Origin: Clostridiaceae bacterium
Lineage (GTDB): Bacteria; Bacillota; Clostridia; Clostridiales; Clostridiaceae
DNA: 64,000 bases
Reading direction: 5' to 3'
Assembly: GCA_902363375.1 (NCBI GenBank)
Contig: CABIZX010000004.1
Coordinates: 62,001 to 126,000 of the forward strand
Below are positions 21,007 to 31,355 of this stretch, in pieces. Under the pieces are notes generated by a model. The model was not told the origin of the DNA. It saw only the letters and a program-made list of their open reading frames with translations, and did not search any database. Position 1 is the first letter of the stretch. Each line of letters begins with the position of its first letter. A program made the translations under genes and the position numbers.

Positions 21007-21753
21007 TTAGTAATTTACAATTGCTGCAAAGTCTGAAGCTTTAAGACTAGCTCCACCTATTAAGCCTCCATCTATGTGCTCTTTTGACATTTGCTCTTTT
21101 ATAGTTGATGGCTTAACTGATCCGCCATATTGAATTCTAACCTTATCTGCAACATCTTCACCATATAATTTACCTATAACATTTCTAATAAATCCTATAG
21201 TGTTATTAGCATCATCTGCAGTTGCAGTTTTTCCTGTTCCAATAGCCCAAATAGGCTCATATGCTACTACCATATTTTCAACCTGATATTTTGTTATATC
21301 TACCAAATCTTGTTTTATTTGAGCTGCTAATACTTCTTCTGTTATTCCTAATTCTCTTTGTTGTAAACTTTCACCTACGCATAATATAGGTGTAATTTCA
21401 TATTCAAAAGCAGTCTTTAATTTTTTATTTATAGTTTCATCAGTTTCATTAAAATATTGTCTTCTTTCACTATGTCCAATTATAACAAACTTTACTCCTA
21501 ATTCCTTAAGCATTAATGGAGAAATTTCTCCTGTAAAAGCACCTGACTCTTCAAAGTGCATATTTTGAGCTCCAACCATAATGTTGCTATCCTTACACTC
21601 TTCAATTACTGCTGGTAAAGATAGAAAAGTTGGGCAAACTACTACATCACAATTAGCATCTTTCACTAGAGGCTTTAATTCCCTAACTAAATCTAATGCT
21701 TCATGTATAGTATTATTCATTTTCCAGTTTCCTGCTATTATTGCTCTCCTCAT
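21007..21753 (-). CDS. tpiA: Triosephosphate isomerase
   Basis: 248 residues. Interconverts dihydroxyacetone phosphate and glyceraldehyde-3-phosphate. Seen: AGNWKMN (7-13, catalytic Lys), [11 protein letters not shown] (catalytic His), [21 protein letters not shown] (catalytic Glu and loop 6), RIQYGGSV and GGLIGGASL (phosphate binding). RBS GGAGGATTAATC before the ATG. It lies 182 bases after pgk; that gap holds a hairpin. Confidence 0.97.
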   Translation of the reverse strand: MRRAIIAGNWKMNNTIHEALDLVRELKPLVKDANCDVVVCPTFLSLPAVIEECKDSNIMVGAQNMHFEESGAFTGEISPLMLKELGVKFVIIGHSERRQYFNETDETINKKLKTAFEYEITPILCVGESLQQRELGITEEVLAAQIKQDLVDITKYQVENMVVAYEPIWAIGTGKTATADDANNTIGFIRNVIGKLYGEDVADKVRIQYGGSVKPSTIKEQMSKEHIDGGLIGGASLKASDFAAIVNY

Positions 21754-21878
21754 GATTAATCCTCCTATTAATAACTTTACAACATATCCTTATTAAAGCT
21801 AAAAATATTGAAGCTTCCCTTTAAAAGACATATTACATTTTTCTTATAACTCAAATATAATATATTACTCTCAAAAAG

Positions 21879-21921
21879 GAAAGTAAATAAACAAGATTTT
21901 ATCTTGTTTATTACTTTCTTT
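21879..21921 (-). terminator. Intercistronic hairpin between pgk and tpiA
   Basis: Minus strand: GAAAGTAATAAACAAGAT and ATCTTGTTTATTTACTTTC pair over about 17 bp with one bulge around a short A/T loop, followed by CTTTTTGA. It may be a partial terminator or a processing/stability element inside the operon. Confidence 0.55.
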
Positions 21922-21935
21922 ATAAATTTTTATAC

Positions 21936-23132
21936 TTATTTATCGTTTAAAGCAATAATTCCAGGAAGTTCTTTTCCCTCTAAGAATTCTAGTGAAGCTC
22001 CACCACCTGTAGATATATGAGTCATTTTATCCCCTAATCCAAATATATTAACAGCGGCAGCACTATCTCCTCCACCAATTATTGTAATTCCATCACAATT
22101 AGCCATAGCCTCTCCTACTGCTATTGTTCCCTTATTAAAGTTTTCAAACTCAAAAACTCCCATCGGCCCATTCCAAATAACAGTCTTAGAATTTCCTATA
22201 ACCTCTGCATATAGAGTTCTTGTCTTTGGTCCTATGTCTAAAGCCATATATCCATCTTGAATATTTTCACTCTCAGTTATTACTGGAGTTGCATTCTTAT
22301 CAAATTCAGTAGCCACTACATGGTCTATTGGAAGATATAATCTGACTCCTTTTTCTTTAGCTTTTTTCATCATTTCTAATGCATATTCAATCTTATCTTC
22401 TTCTACTCTAGATATCCCCATTTTATATCCTTCAGCCTTAAGGAAAGTATATGCCATAGCTCCACCTATAAGAAGATTGTCTACTTTCTCTAAAAGATTA
22501 TTTATAACATTAATTTTATCTGATACTTTAGATCCACCTAAAATTGCTGTAAATGGCCTTTCAGCATTTTCTATAGCTTCGCCTAAAAATTTAAGTTCCT
22601 TTTGAATTAAGTATCCACACACTGCTTCTTCTACAAATTCAGTTACTCCTACAGTTGAGCAATGCGCTCTATGTGCTGTTCCAAAAGCATCGTTTACAAA
22701 TATATCGCAAAGTGAAGCTAATTCTTTAGAATAGTTTTCTTCATTTTTAGTTTCTTCTTTTCTAAATCTAGTATTTTGTAATAACACTATGTCTCCATCA
22801 TTCATAGCTGAAATAGCTGCTTTTGCATTATCTCCTACCACATTATCATCCGCTGCAAAAACTATGTTCTTATTTAATAATTCACTTAATCTTGCTGCCA
22901 CTGGCGCTAGTGAAAGTTCTGGTTTAGGTTCTCCTTTTGGTTTTCCTAGGTGCGAACATAAAATAACCTTTGCTTTATTGTTAACTAAGTATTCTATAGT
23001 AGGTATAGCTCCTAGAAGTCTATTTTCGTCAGTAATTTTACCTTCCACTATAGGTACATTAAAGTCGCATCTTACTAAAACTTTTTTACCTTTCACATTG
23101 ATGTCTTCTAATGATTTCTTGTTAAATGACAT
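21936..23132 (-). CDS. pgk: Phosphoglycerate kinase
   Basis: 398 residues, full length. Forms ATP from 1,3-bisphosphoglycerate. Seen: [20 protein letters not shown] (16-35, substrate site), [30 protein letters not shown], the [14 protein letters not shown] phosphate loop, the NGPMGVFE adenine-site segment and the C-terminal [10 protein letters not shown] and [30 protein letters not shown] upstream of the ATG. It is second in the order gap-pgk-tpiA. Confidence 0.98.
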   Translation of the reverse strand: MSFNKKSLEDINVKGKKVLVRCDFNVPIVEGKITDENRLLGAIPTIEYLVNNKAKVILCSHLGKPKGEPKPELSLAPVAARLSELLNKNIVFAADDNVVGDNAKAAISAMNDGDIVLLQNTRFRKEETKNEENYSKELASLCDIFVNDAFGTAHRAHCSTVGVTEFVEEAVCGYLIQKELKFLGEAIENAERPFTAILGGSKVSDKINVINNLLEKVDNLLIGGAMAYTFLKAEGYKMGISRVEEDKIEYALEMMKKAKEKGVRLYLPIDHVVATEFDKNATPVITESENIQDGYMALDIGPKTRTLYAEVIGNSKTVIWNGPMGVFEFENFNKGTIAVGEAMANCDGITIIGGGDSAAAVNIFGLGDKMTHISTGGGASLEFLEGKELPGIIALNDK

Positions 23133-23158
23133 ATTAAAATCTCCTTCATAAACTTATT

Positions 23159-23208
23159 GTAGTAAAAATCTAGTTCATTTAAGAATCTAAGAACTAGATT
23201 TTTACTAC
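23159..23208 (-). terminator. Intercistronic hairpin between gap and pgk
   Basis: Perfect 18-bp stem (GTAGTAAAAATCTAGTTC and its complement) around a 14-base loop, starting 26 bases after the gap stop. The U tract lies within the arm. Likely partial terminator or 3'-end stabiliser of a gap mRNA. Confidence 0.55.
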
Positions 23209-23234
23209 ATACCTATTTTAACATAATTTAAAGA

Positions 23235-24266
<1,032 letters not shown>

Positions 24267-24412
24267 TTAATAATTTTTATATTGAAACTTAATTGATATA
24301 TTTAATTTCTTAGGAACTTTATACCTTAGAAACTATTATCTTAATATAGATATTTGTTTTATTATTCAATGCTAATACAAAATAAATATTTATTAGATAA
24401 AATCAATAAGCA

Positions 24413-25453
24413 TTAATACTTAACTTCCTTTGAAAATAATTTTAAAATCTCTTTTGCTGTAGCTTCATCAGTAACTAGTGTAGAATTTTCTTTTCCCTTT
24501 TGTATGGCCATAATAGCTTCTGCTTTTTCAACTCCTGCAGCTACAGCTATAATATTAGGAATATTTTTTATTCTATCTTTAGTTATTCCAATGGAAGGCA
24601 TAGAATATACAATTTCACCTTTATTATTAAAATAATGTCCATAAGCTTCTCCTATGGCTCCTGCTTCTAATATTCTATCCTTAACCTCCTTGCATAAGCT
24701 TCTCTTATCACACATCTCTTTAGCTAGACCTATACCATGAATAAGAATATTTGATTTACTTATATTTTCAAAGGTTTCTTTAATATCTGACTCCTTAATT
24801 AAAGCCTTAAAGGAATCACTACTTATATTATCTGGAATATGCAACATCTCATAGGTAGCACCTAATTTATTTGCTAAATTCTCTACTAAAGTATTAGACT
24901 GTATCTCTATTTCCTTTCCCATACCACCTCTTCCAGGTAAAATCCTTATATTCTTAAATTTAGTTATGGGAACAAAATTATCAATAACCTCTTTAACTGT
25001 ACGGCCTCCAGTAAGCGATATTGTAGTATTATCTTTAATGATACTCTTTAAATAATTAGCAGCAGCTTTTCCAAGCTCTGTGTAAAGAGTATTATCTTCT
25101 TTTACATCACCATTAATCACTATCACTTCTCTAACTTTAAGAAGTTCTTTTAATTCTTCCTCTATAGAGTTCAAACCACTTATTTCCTTCATAAATGCCT
25201 TTAACCCATTAAAGACCTCTTCCCCTTCTTCAGTGATATACATTCCTGATGATTTAACATCTATCAATCCTTGCATTTTCAAAAAATCTGTTTCGCTTCT
25301 TAAGACTCTCTCACTTAAATTTACTATAGTTGATAATAGTCTTCTGCCAATAGGTTCTCTATATTTTATATTTTTTAATATAGTATATCTTACATCTAAA
25401 ACCTCTAACAATTCCGGTACTATCTTCTGTTGTAGATTTAATAATTTCTCCAT
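24413..25453 (-). CDS. cggR: Central glycolytic genes regulator CggR (SorC family)
   Basis: 346 residues from the chosen ATG at 25453. SorC-type repressor with an N-terminal winged helix (EPIGRRLLSTIVNLSERVLR, near 34-53) and a C-terminal sugar-phosphate-binding domain (ISLTGGRTVKEVIDNF, then ILPGRGGMGKE). In Bacillus CggR represses the gapA operon and is released by fructose-1,6-bisphosphate; the same cluster order here supports that role. The start at MEKLLNLQQK aligns with the Bacillus protein and has GGGGTGG in front. In-frame starts at 25465 and 25471 lie at or inside the operator and are less likely. Confidence 0.92.
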   Translation of the reverse strand: MEKLLNLQQKIVPELLEVLDVRYTILKNIKYREPIGRRLLSTIVNLSERVLRSETDFLKMQGLIDVKSSGMYITEEGEEVFNGLKAFMKEISGLNSIEEELKELLKVREVIVINGDVKEDNTLYTELGKAAANYLKSIIKDNTTISLTGGRTVKEVIDNFVPITKFKNIRILPGRGGMGKEIEIQSNTLVENLANKLGATYEMLHIPDNISSDSFKALIKESDIKETFENISKSNILIHGIGLAKEMCDKRSLCKEVKDRILEAGAIGEAYGHYFNNKGEIVYSMPSIGITKDRIKNIPNIIAVAAGVEKAEAIMAIQKGKENSTLVTDEATAKEILKLFSKEVKY

Positions 25454-25466
25454 ATTCCACCCCATT

Positions 25467-25500
25467 GACAATTATCGTCCCTATGGACTAAAATTGTCCC
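25467..25500 (-). promoter_or_regulatory. CggR-type operator
   Basis: Minus strand reads GGGAC-N6-AGTC, four bases, then GGGAC-N6-TGTC. The Bacillus subtilis CggR operator is CGGGAC-N6-TGTC-N4-CGGGAC-N6-TGTC; here both half-sites keep their spacing, the middle gap is one base shorter and one base differs. It sits between promoter and gene, consistent with autoregulation by roadblock. Confidence 0.75.
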
Positions 25501-25525
25501 AATAATATTTTAAACCACTGATTAT

Positions 25526-25554
25526 ATTATATAATAATATTTATTATTTGTGAA
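25526..25554 (-). promoter_or_regulatory. Probable promoter of the cggR operon
   Basis: TTCACA (25549-25554) and perfect TATAAT (25526-25531) with a 17-base spacer on the minus strand. The predicted transcript start, around 25519, is about 20 bases upstream of the operator. Confidence 0.6.
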
Positions 25555-25589
25555 GTATCAATATATAATTCATAAGAAAATTTTATATA

Positions 25590-25816
25590 AATTATATTTC
25601 TGCATATGACCATAATCCTAAACAGGGTTTCATGTAAGATTACTGGATTTCTACCATTAGTAGCGTAAGTATTATAAAATTCTGAATAACTTAACCCCTC
25701 CTTAACATTATAAAGTAATCCTACTGAATCATCATTTGGTATTATATTTCGAAAGAAATTAACAATGATAACTGATGGATACCCATAATATTTTTATGAT
25801 TAATTAGTTGTTTCAT
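25590..25816 (-). pseudogene. IS1182-like transposase fragment (N-terminus)
   Basis: From ATG 25816 the minus strand reads MKQLINHKNIMGIHQLSLLI. After one frameshift near 25765 it reads NIIPNDDSVGLLYNV, LSYSEFYNTYATNGRNPVIL and HETLFRIMVI. This is the N-terminal pattern of IS1182-family transposases (IPxDDxVRLL ... LxYxxLYxxYSxxGRNPAxSPxTLFKIMVY). The remaining roughly 400 codons, the DDE catalytic region and terminal repeats are absent. The fragment ends right at the cggR promoter. Confidence 0.55.
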
Positions 25817-25829
25817 AATAATATTATGC

Positions 25830-25871
25830 GCAAAAATGACCAAATTCATTTTTAAGAATTTGGTCATTTTA
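25830..25871. terminator. Terminator downstream of rpoN
   Basis: AAAATGACCAAATTC and GAATTTGGTCATTTT form a 15-bp stem around an 8-base A/T loop. On the minus strand the arm ends in TTTTT. It lies about 45 bases after the rpoN stop. Confidence 0.75.
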
Positions 25872-25913
25872 TTTTAAGGCTTATTATTCAGTTTTGATAT
25901 AACCCCATTAATT

Positions 25914-27299
25914 TTATATTAACCTTTTACGTTGAGATGAAGATTTTATCCCCAATTCTTCCCTGTATTTAGCTACAGTACGCCTAGATATATCTATGCC
26001 ACTTTTGTTAAGCAGTCCACATATAGATGAATCAGATAATGGTTTTGTCTTATTTTCGGATTCTACTATATTTCGTATAGTATCTTTTACACTATTAGAC
26101 GATATATCCTCATTTAAAACATTTACACTATTAGTAAATAAATCTTTTATTCTTTTAATTTCTCCTGTGTGAAGTGCTACATACTTGTCCCTAACTGCTC
26201 TACTGACAGTTGATTCATGCATATCTAAACTGCGAGCTATATATTTAATAGTCATAGGCTTTATATAATTATCCCCTTTTTCTAGATATTCATATTGATT
26301 TTTAATTATCTCTTCCATTACTCTGCACAATGTGTTTTTTCTATTCTGTATACTTTTAATTAGAAACATAGCACTACTTATTTTATCTTTTACATAATCT
26401 ATAGCTACTATATCATTACTACTATTTATTACCTCTTTGTACGTGTTATTAATTATTAAATTAGGCAATAAATTATCATTCATAAGGACTATATATTCTT
26501 CATTTACTTTTTTTACATATACATCCGGAATTAAATATCCAACCTCTTCACCAGTGAAAAAACCCCTAGTTGGCTTAGGTTCTAGCTTTTTTATTATATC
26601 CTCATATTCTTGAACCTGTCTAGCACTAACTCCTAGCTTCTTACCTATAAATTGATATTTTCCTTTAGATAATTCATACAAATAGTTATTTGCTATCTCC
26701 TCAATATGACTATTATATATGTCCTTTCTGTGCAATTGAATAATTAAGCATTCACTGAGAGATCTTGCACCTATTCCTGCTGGCTCTAAGCTTTGAATTA
26801 TACCTAAACATTCATCAGCACACTCTCCCAAAATATCTAATTCTTCTATTAAATTATCTAGGATATTCTCATCTAAATATCCCCTATAATCAATACTATC
26901 TATAATATAGTTACAAACAATCTCCTGTGATTTCTCTAGATTACTATACATAATCTGATCTCTTAAATAATCTTTTATAGTAGGTTTACTACTTATATAA
27001 TTAAATGGAGACACTAAGTCACTCTCTTCATCTTTTAAATAGTATTTATCACCATGATTATCTATAGTCATACCTTTAATCAGTTCCCTATATTCTCTTA
27101 GCTCCCTATCTAATAGGTCTTCTTTAGGTGTTTCTAAATTATCATCAATTTCTAATGTAACATTTTCTTGTAGTTCTTTGTCAATATGCTGCAAAAGTTC
27201 ATAGGATGACATTTGTAATAGCTTTATTGATTGCTGCATCTCCATTGTCATAACTAATTTTTGTTCCTGCGATAATCTTAAATCAAAGCCTAATTTCAT
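25914..27299 (-). CDS. rpoN: RNA polymerase sigma-54 factor
   Basis: 461 residues, full length. Region I is the Gln/Leu-rich activator-responsive start (LRLSQEQKLVMTMEMQQSIKLLQMSSYEL, positions 7-35), region II is acidic (about 45-85), the core-binding region covers about 100-300 and the DNA-binding domain has a helix-turn-helix (RSLDMHESTVSRAVRDKYV). The C-terminal RpoN box is seen as SRRTVAKYRE (canonical ARRTVAKYRE). Works only with AAA+ activators; none is encoded in the window, so its regulon lies elsewhere. RBS GGAGGGATATTC before the ATG. Confidence 0.96.
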   Translation of the reverse strand: MKLGFDLRLSQEQKLVMTMEMQQSIKLLQMSSYELLQHIDKELQENVTLEIDDNLETPKEDLLDRELREYRELIKGMTIDNHGDKYYLKDEESDLVSPFNYISSKPTIKDYLRDQIMYSNLEKSQEIVCNYIIDSIDYRGYLDENILDNLIEELDILGECADECLGIIQSLEPAGIGARSLSECLIIQLHRKDIYNSHIEEIANNYLYELSKGKYQFIGKKLGVSARQVQEYEDIIKKLEPKPTRGFFTGEEVGYLIPDVYVKKVNEEYIVLMNDNLLPNLIINNTYKEVINSSNDIVAIDYVKDKISSAMFLIKSIQNRKNTLCRVMEEIIKNQYEYLEKGDNYIKPMTIKYIARSLDMHESTVSRAVRDKYVALHTGEIKRIKDLFTNSVNVLNEDISSNSVKDTIRNIVESENKTKPLSDSSICGLLNKSGIDISRRTVAKYREELGIKSSSQRKRLI

Positions 27300-27516
27300 G
27301 AATATCCCTCCTATACCCTATGTTTATCATACCATAAAAACTATTATATTTCTAATCAAAGAATACACCCTTATTTCCCTGACAATAATCTACTCTTCTA
27401 TTTTGTTTTTCAATGATCATAAAACAACTGTTAAAAGTTATCATTTCCTTATTATAGCCATTATTCCATAGAATACTTTAAATACAAAACCTTAACTCTA
27501 ACCTTCTCTATACGCG

Positions 27517-27550
27517 GTAAAAAGGGTTAACTCTTAATAAGTTAACCCTC
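27517..27550 (-). terminator. Terminator of the nucleoside ABC transporter operon
   Basis: Minus strand: GGGTTAACT and AGTTAACCC form a 9-bp stem around a 7-base loop, followed by TTTTTA. Confidence 0.85.
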
Positions 27551-27582
27551 TAAATTACATTATAACTTTGAAATATTAAGTA

Positions 27583-28524
27583 TTACCTTCCATTCTTTTC
27601 GTATGCTTCACCTGATGCAGCTGGTGCACTTGTTTTTCCTACAAAACCAGCAAGTGCTAGCATAGTTAATAAGTATGGTATAATTGTAAATACTTCAGAT
27701 GGTAATGACCATCCAAGTCCTTGAGCAAATATTTGGAATGACTCACCAAATGCAAATAGTAAACAAGCTCCAAAAGAACCAATTGGTGTCCAGTTACCGA
27801 ATATTACAGCTGCAAGAGCTATAAATCCTCTACCTGCTATCATCCCTTCTCTATATATTGGTGTAATACCAATAGATAGAGCAGCTCCACCAAGTCCTGC
27901 TAACATTCCTGATAATATTACACATAAATATCGTACTAAATAAACATTTATTCCTAATGTATCTGCAGCTTTTGGATGTTCTCCCACTGATCTTATTCTA
28001 AGTCCAATAGAAGTTTTATAAAGCACAAAGTGAGATACAAACACAAGAATTATTGCTAATACTACAAACCAATTTAACCCTGATAATATCTTTCCAAGAA
28101 CCGGTATATTAGTAATAAATTCTGGTAGGTTATAAGGAAGAAGTGTTACTAGGTCTGTTTGACCTCCCTTTCCTCCAAAAAGTATATATATTAAGAAACT
28201 AGATAATGCTGTTGCAAATAAGTTTATAGCTGTACCTGAAATAACTTGGTCTGCCTTTAAATGAATGCTAAGAAAAGCATGAAGGAAGGCAAGTAATCCA
28301 CCGGCTACTATAGCAAAAATAATTCCCATGCCAGGATTTCCAGTTATATGTGTCCCATATACTGCAAAGAATGCCCCTATTGTCATCATACCTTCTAGTC
28401 CTATATTAACTACACCTGAACGTTCTGAAAACATTCCTCCAAGGGCTGTAAAGATAAGTGGAGTAGCTATTCTCAATGTAGATGGTATTAAAGCTATAAT
28501 ACTTGCAAAAATAATGCTATCCAT
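27583..28524 (-). CDS. nupQ: Nucleoside ABC transporter permease (NupQ-like)
   Basis: 313 residues with about eight hydrophobic segments, from the BPD_transp_2 permease family. Seen: FTALGGMFSERSGVVNIGLEGMM near 27-49, the start of these permeases, and the conserved IRSVGEHPKAADTLGINV loop that contacts the ATPase. Forms the membrane channel with the overlapping upstream permease. By homology with Bacillus NupNOPQ (guanosine uptake) the substrate is probably a purine nucleoside, but this is inferred. Last gene of the operon; its start overlaps the end of the previous gene by eight bases. Confidence 0.88.
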   Translation of the reverse strand: MDSIIFASIIALIPSTLRIATPLIFTALGGMFSERSGVVNIGLEGMMTIGAFFAVYGTHITGNPGMGIIFAIVAGGLLAFLHAFLSIHLKADQVISGTAINLFATALSSFLIYILFGGKGGQTDLVTLLPYNLPEFITNIPVLGKILSGLNWFVVLAIILVFVSHFVLYKTSIGLRIRSVGEHPKAADTLGINVYLVRYLCVILSGMLAGLGGAALSIGITPIYREGMIAGRGFIALAAVIFGNWTPIGSFGACLLFAFGESFQIFAQGLGWSLPSEVFTIIPYLLTMLALAGFVGKTSAPAASGEAYEKNGR

Positions 28525-29593
28525 TCATTATCTCCCCTTTCTTTTTCTTATTCTCGAAGTAAGTTACAATATAATCTGTAGCTACAAATATGATAATTAC
28601 TGCTTGAATTAAGAATACTATTTCTTTTGGTATTCCGCTTATTTGAAGTGCTCTTGAGCTACTATTTAAAGCTCCAAACAGCACTGCTGATAAAATGCAT
28701 GCTATAGGATTGTTTTTAGCTAAAAGCGCTACTGCTATACCATCAAATCCATAAGTAGGAACAACCATAAAATCCTGAATAAGATGCTTAACACCAGCTA
28801 CGTGAGTAGCTCCTCCAAGACCTGCAATAGCTCCTGATAACACCATAGCTAATACAGCTTTTTTAGCTATATCTACTCCACCATACTCTGCTCCATAAGG
28901 ATTAATTCCAACAGCTCTAATTTCATATCCAACTGTAGTCTTCCATAATATAAACGCCATAAGAATAGCCACTATAATTCCTATAAACAAACTTATATTA
29001 GCTGAACTTCCTTGAACAAATCTAGCAAACATTGCACTTTCTTGTATTGTTGGAGTTGATGACTTTCCTTGAACTCCAAAGGCTGTTCTCAGAATAACAT
29101 AGTTTGCAAGAGCTATAGAAATATAGTTCATCATAATTGTATTTATAACTTCACTAGTTCCAAACTTAGCTTTAAGATATCCTGGTATTCCACCCCAAAG
29201 CCCTCCAGCTACTATACCACTTAATATTATTAATGGTATATGAACTATCGGACTAAGACCAGGAATCACACCGACAATAGCCGCTGCCAGCATACCTAAT
29301 ACAAACTGTCCACCAACACCAATATTAAATAATCCACATCTAAATGCCACTGCATTAGCAACCCCTGTAAAAATTAACGGTGTTACTTCTGCTAATGTAG
29401 CCATAACATTTCTCTGTGTTCCAAAGCTACCATTCCATATAGTTGAAACTAAATCCGTTAATGCAGTAAAGTATTGAGTTATAGAATATCCCTTTGCCCA
29501 CATAACGAAAAATACTGATATAAATAAAGAAAGTATAACTGCTACTACCGGAAAGAGGATAGCTTTCATCGCATTCTTAACTTTACTATTCAT
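28517..29593 (-). CDS. nupP: Nucleoside ABC transporter permease (NupP-like)
   Basis: 358 residues, nine or ten membrane segments, BPD_transp_2 family. The coupling loop is visible as YEIRAVGINPYGAEYGGVDI. The LIFTGVANAVAFRCGLFNIGVGGQ segment (about 73-96) is characteristic of the larger permease of BmpA-type systems. One base separates it from the ATPase gene upstream and it overlaps nupQ downstream, so the three are translated as a unit. Confidence 0.88.
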   Translation of the reverse strand: MNSKVKNAMKAILFPVVAVILSLFISVFFVMWAKGYSITQYFTALTDLVSTIWNGSFGTQRNVMATLAEVTPLIFTGVANAVAFRCGLFNIGVGGQFVLGMLAAAIVGVIPGLSPIVHIPLIILSGIVAGGLWGGIPGYLKAKFGTSEVINTIMMNYISIALANYVILRTAFGVQGKSSTPTIQESAMFARFVQGSSANISLFIGIIVAILMAFILWKTTVGYEIRAVGINPYGAEYGGVDIAKKAVLAMVLSGAIAGLGGATHVAGVKHLIQDFMVVPTYGFDGIAVALLAKNNPIACILSAVLFGALNSSSRALQISGIPKEIVFLIQAVIIIFVATDYIVTYFENKKKKGEIMNG

Positions 29594-29594
29594 C

Positions 29595-31124
29595 TTATTT
29601 CTCTTCCCCTTTCTTATCTAAGTCTCCACCAGCCATTAATATACCCAGTTTTTGCTCATCTGCATCTTTTCTATCTAAAATATCTACTATTTTACCATCA
29701 TACATAACTGCAATTCTATCTGAAAGAGCTAAAATTTCATCTAGTTCTAGAGATACTAGTAGAACCGCTTTTCCCTTATCTCTCTCATCTACAAGTCTAC
29801 TATGAATATATTCAATAGCACCTACATCAATACCTCTTGTAGGCTGAGCAGCAATTAATAATGTTGGATCCTTTGAAATCTCTCTAGCTGCTATTAACTT
29901 CTGCTGATTACCACCAGATAATGCAGATGCATTAACCTCATTGTTTGGTGTTCTTACGTCAAATTCCTCTATAAGTGTATCACAATGTTTTTTTATAGCT
30001 TTATAATCCATCATAATACCCTTATTAAACTGTTTATTTTTATGAATTCCTAGAATAGAATTTTCAAATAATGAATACTTGAGTATAAGCCCTCTTTTAT
30101 GCCTATCTTCTGGAATATGTCCAACACCAGAATCTATAATTTCTCTAGGTGATTTACCATATAAATCTTTTCCATTTAATGATATTTTCCCGCTATGGCC
30201 TTTTCTAAGGCCGGTAAGAACTTCTAATAACTCTGTCTGTCCATTCCCATCAACTCCAGCAATTCCTAAAATCTCTCCACCATTAACGGTAAAGGAAACA
30301 TCCTTAACTGCAGGTATACCTCTTTGATTATTTGCAGTTAGGTTCTCAACCTTAAGAATTTCTCCTGTCAACTTAGGTTGTTTCTTCTCTACAACTAGGT
30401 TTACTTTTCTTCCAACCATTAGCTCTGCTAATTCATCAATGTTAGTATCAGCTGTGTTAACGATGCCAGTAACCTTTCCTCTTCTAATTATAGTAACTCT
30501 ATCACTCATACTCATAACTTCTTTTAACTTGTGCGTTATAAGGATTACAGATTTACCCTCTTTCTTTAAATTATCTAGTATTTTACCTAATTCTTCAATT
30601 TCTTGTGGTGTTAAAACCGCCGTAGGTTCGTCAAGTATAAGAATCTTTGCTCCTCTATAAAGAGCTTTAAGAATCTCTACCTTTTGTTGTTGTCCTACAG
30701 AAATATCTTCAATAACTGCATTTGGATCAATAGCAAATCCATACTTATCAGATAATTCCTTTACATCATTATATGCTTTTTTCCTGTCCATGAGTAATCC
30801 TTTATTAGGCTCACATCCTAGTACAATATTTTCAGCTATTGTAAAGTTGTGAACTAACATAAAGTGCTGATGAACCATTCCTATTCCAAGCTTTATCGCT
30901 TCACTAGGAGTGTTAATGTTAACTAAATTTCCATTAACATAAATATCACCTTTTTCTTGTTGATACAAGCCATAAAGTATATTCATTAAGGTAGTCTTTC
31001 CTGCTCCATTCTCTCCTAACAATACGTGAGTTTCACCTTGAAGTAAGTCGAAATCCACATTATCGTTTGCTATGGTGCCAGGGAAAACTTTAGTTATACC
31101 TTTCATTTCAATTACTTTTTTCAT
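29595..31124 (-). CDS. nupO: Nucleoside ABC transporter ATP-binding protein (NupO-like, double ATPase)
   Basis: 509 residues carrying two ABC domains. First: Walker A GENGAGKTT (about 38-46), signature ISVGQQQKVEIL, Walker B LILDEPTAVLT. Second: degenerate P-loop GVDGNGQTE, signature LSGGNQQKLIAAREI, and Walker B replaced by LLIAAQPTRGIDVGA. The asymmetric second site, with Gln in place of the catalytic Glu, is usual in the sugar/nucleoside class. RBS GGAGGAAGGGAA before the ATG. Separated from bmpA by a terminator, so lower expression than the binding protein is expected. Confidence 0.92.
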   Translation of the reverse strand: MKKVIEMKGITKVFPGTIANDNVDFDLLQGETHVLLGENGAGKTTLMNILYGLYQQEKGDIYVNGNLVNINTPSEAIKLGIGMVHQHFMLVHNFTIAENIVLGCEPNKGLLMDRKKAYNDVKELSDKYGFAIDPNAVIEDISVGQQQKVEILKALYRGAKILILDEPTAVLTPQEIEELGKILDNLKKEGKSVILITHKLKEVMSMSDRVTIIRRGKVTGIVNTADTNIDELAELMVGRKVNLVVEKKQPKLTGEILKVENLTANNQRGIPAVKDVSFTVNGGEILGIAGVDGNGQTELLEVLTGLRKGHSGKISLNGKDLYGKSPREIIDSGVGHIPEDRHKRGLILKYSLFENSILGIHKNKQFNKGIMMDYKAIKKHCDTLIEEFDVRTPNNEVNASALSGGNQQKLIAAREISKDPTLLIAAQPTRGIDVGAIEYIHSRLVDERDKGKAVLLVSLELDEILALSDRIAVMYDGKIVDILDRKDADEQKLGILMAGGDLDKKGEEK

Positions 31125-31313
31125 TTCCCTTCCTCCTTATAATATTACCTACGTTTACATCCTACATTAAATTACTTAATATTACCCTAATATTAGCTAA
31201 AATACTATTATGTACTTTATAGAATTCATTCTTTATTATACCATAAAATTATTTTATTTAGTATTTTTTATTTCCATCAACTTTATTCTTATAGAAACAT
31301 ATTATCAAAAGTA

Positions 31314-31348
31314 ATAAAAAAAAGCTAGATGTAGTATCTAGCTTTTTC
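31314..31348 (-). terminator. Terminator between bmpA and the transporter genes
   Basis: Minus strand: AGCTAGAT and ATCTAGCT around a 5-base loop, preceded by AAA and followed by T8. This strong terminator would make bmpA mRNA more abundant than the downstream ATPase/permease mRNA. Confidence 0.85.
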
Positions 31349-31355
31349 TATTACT

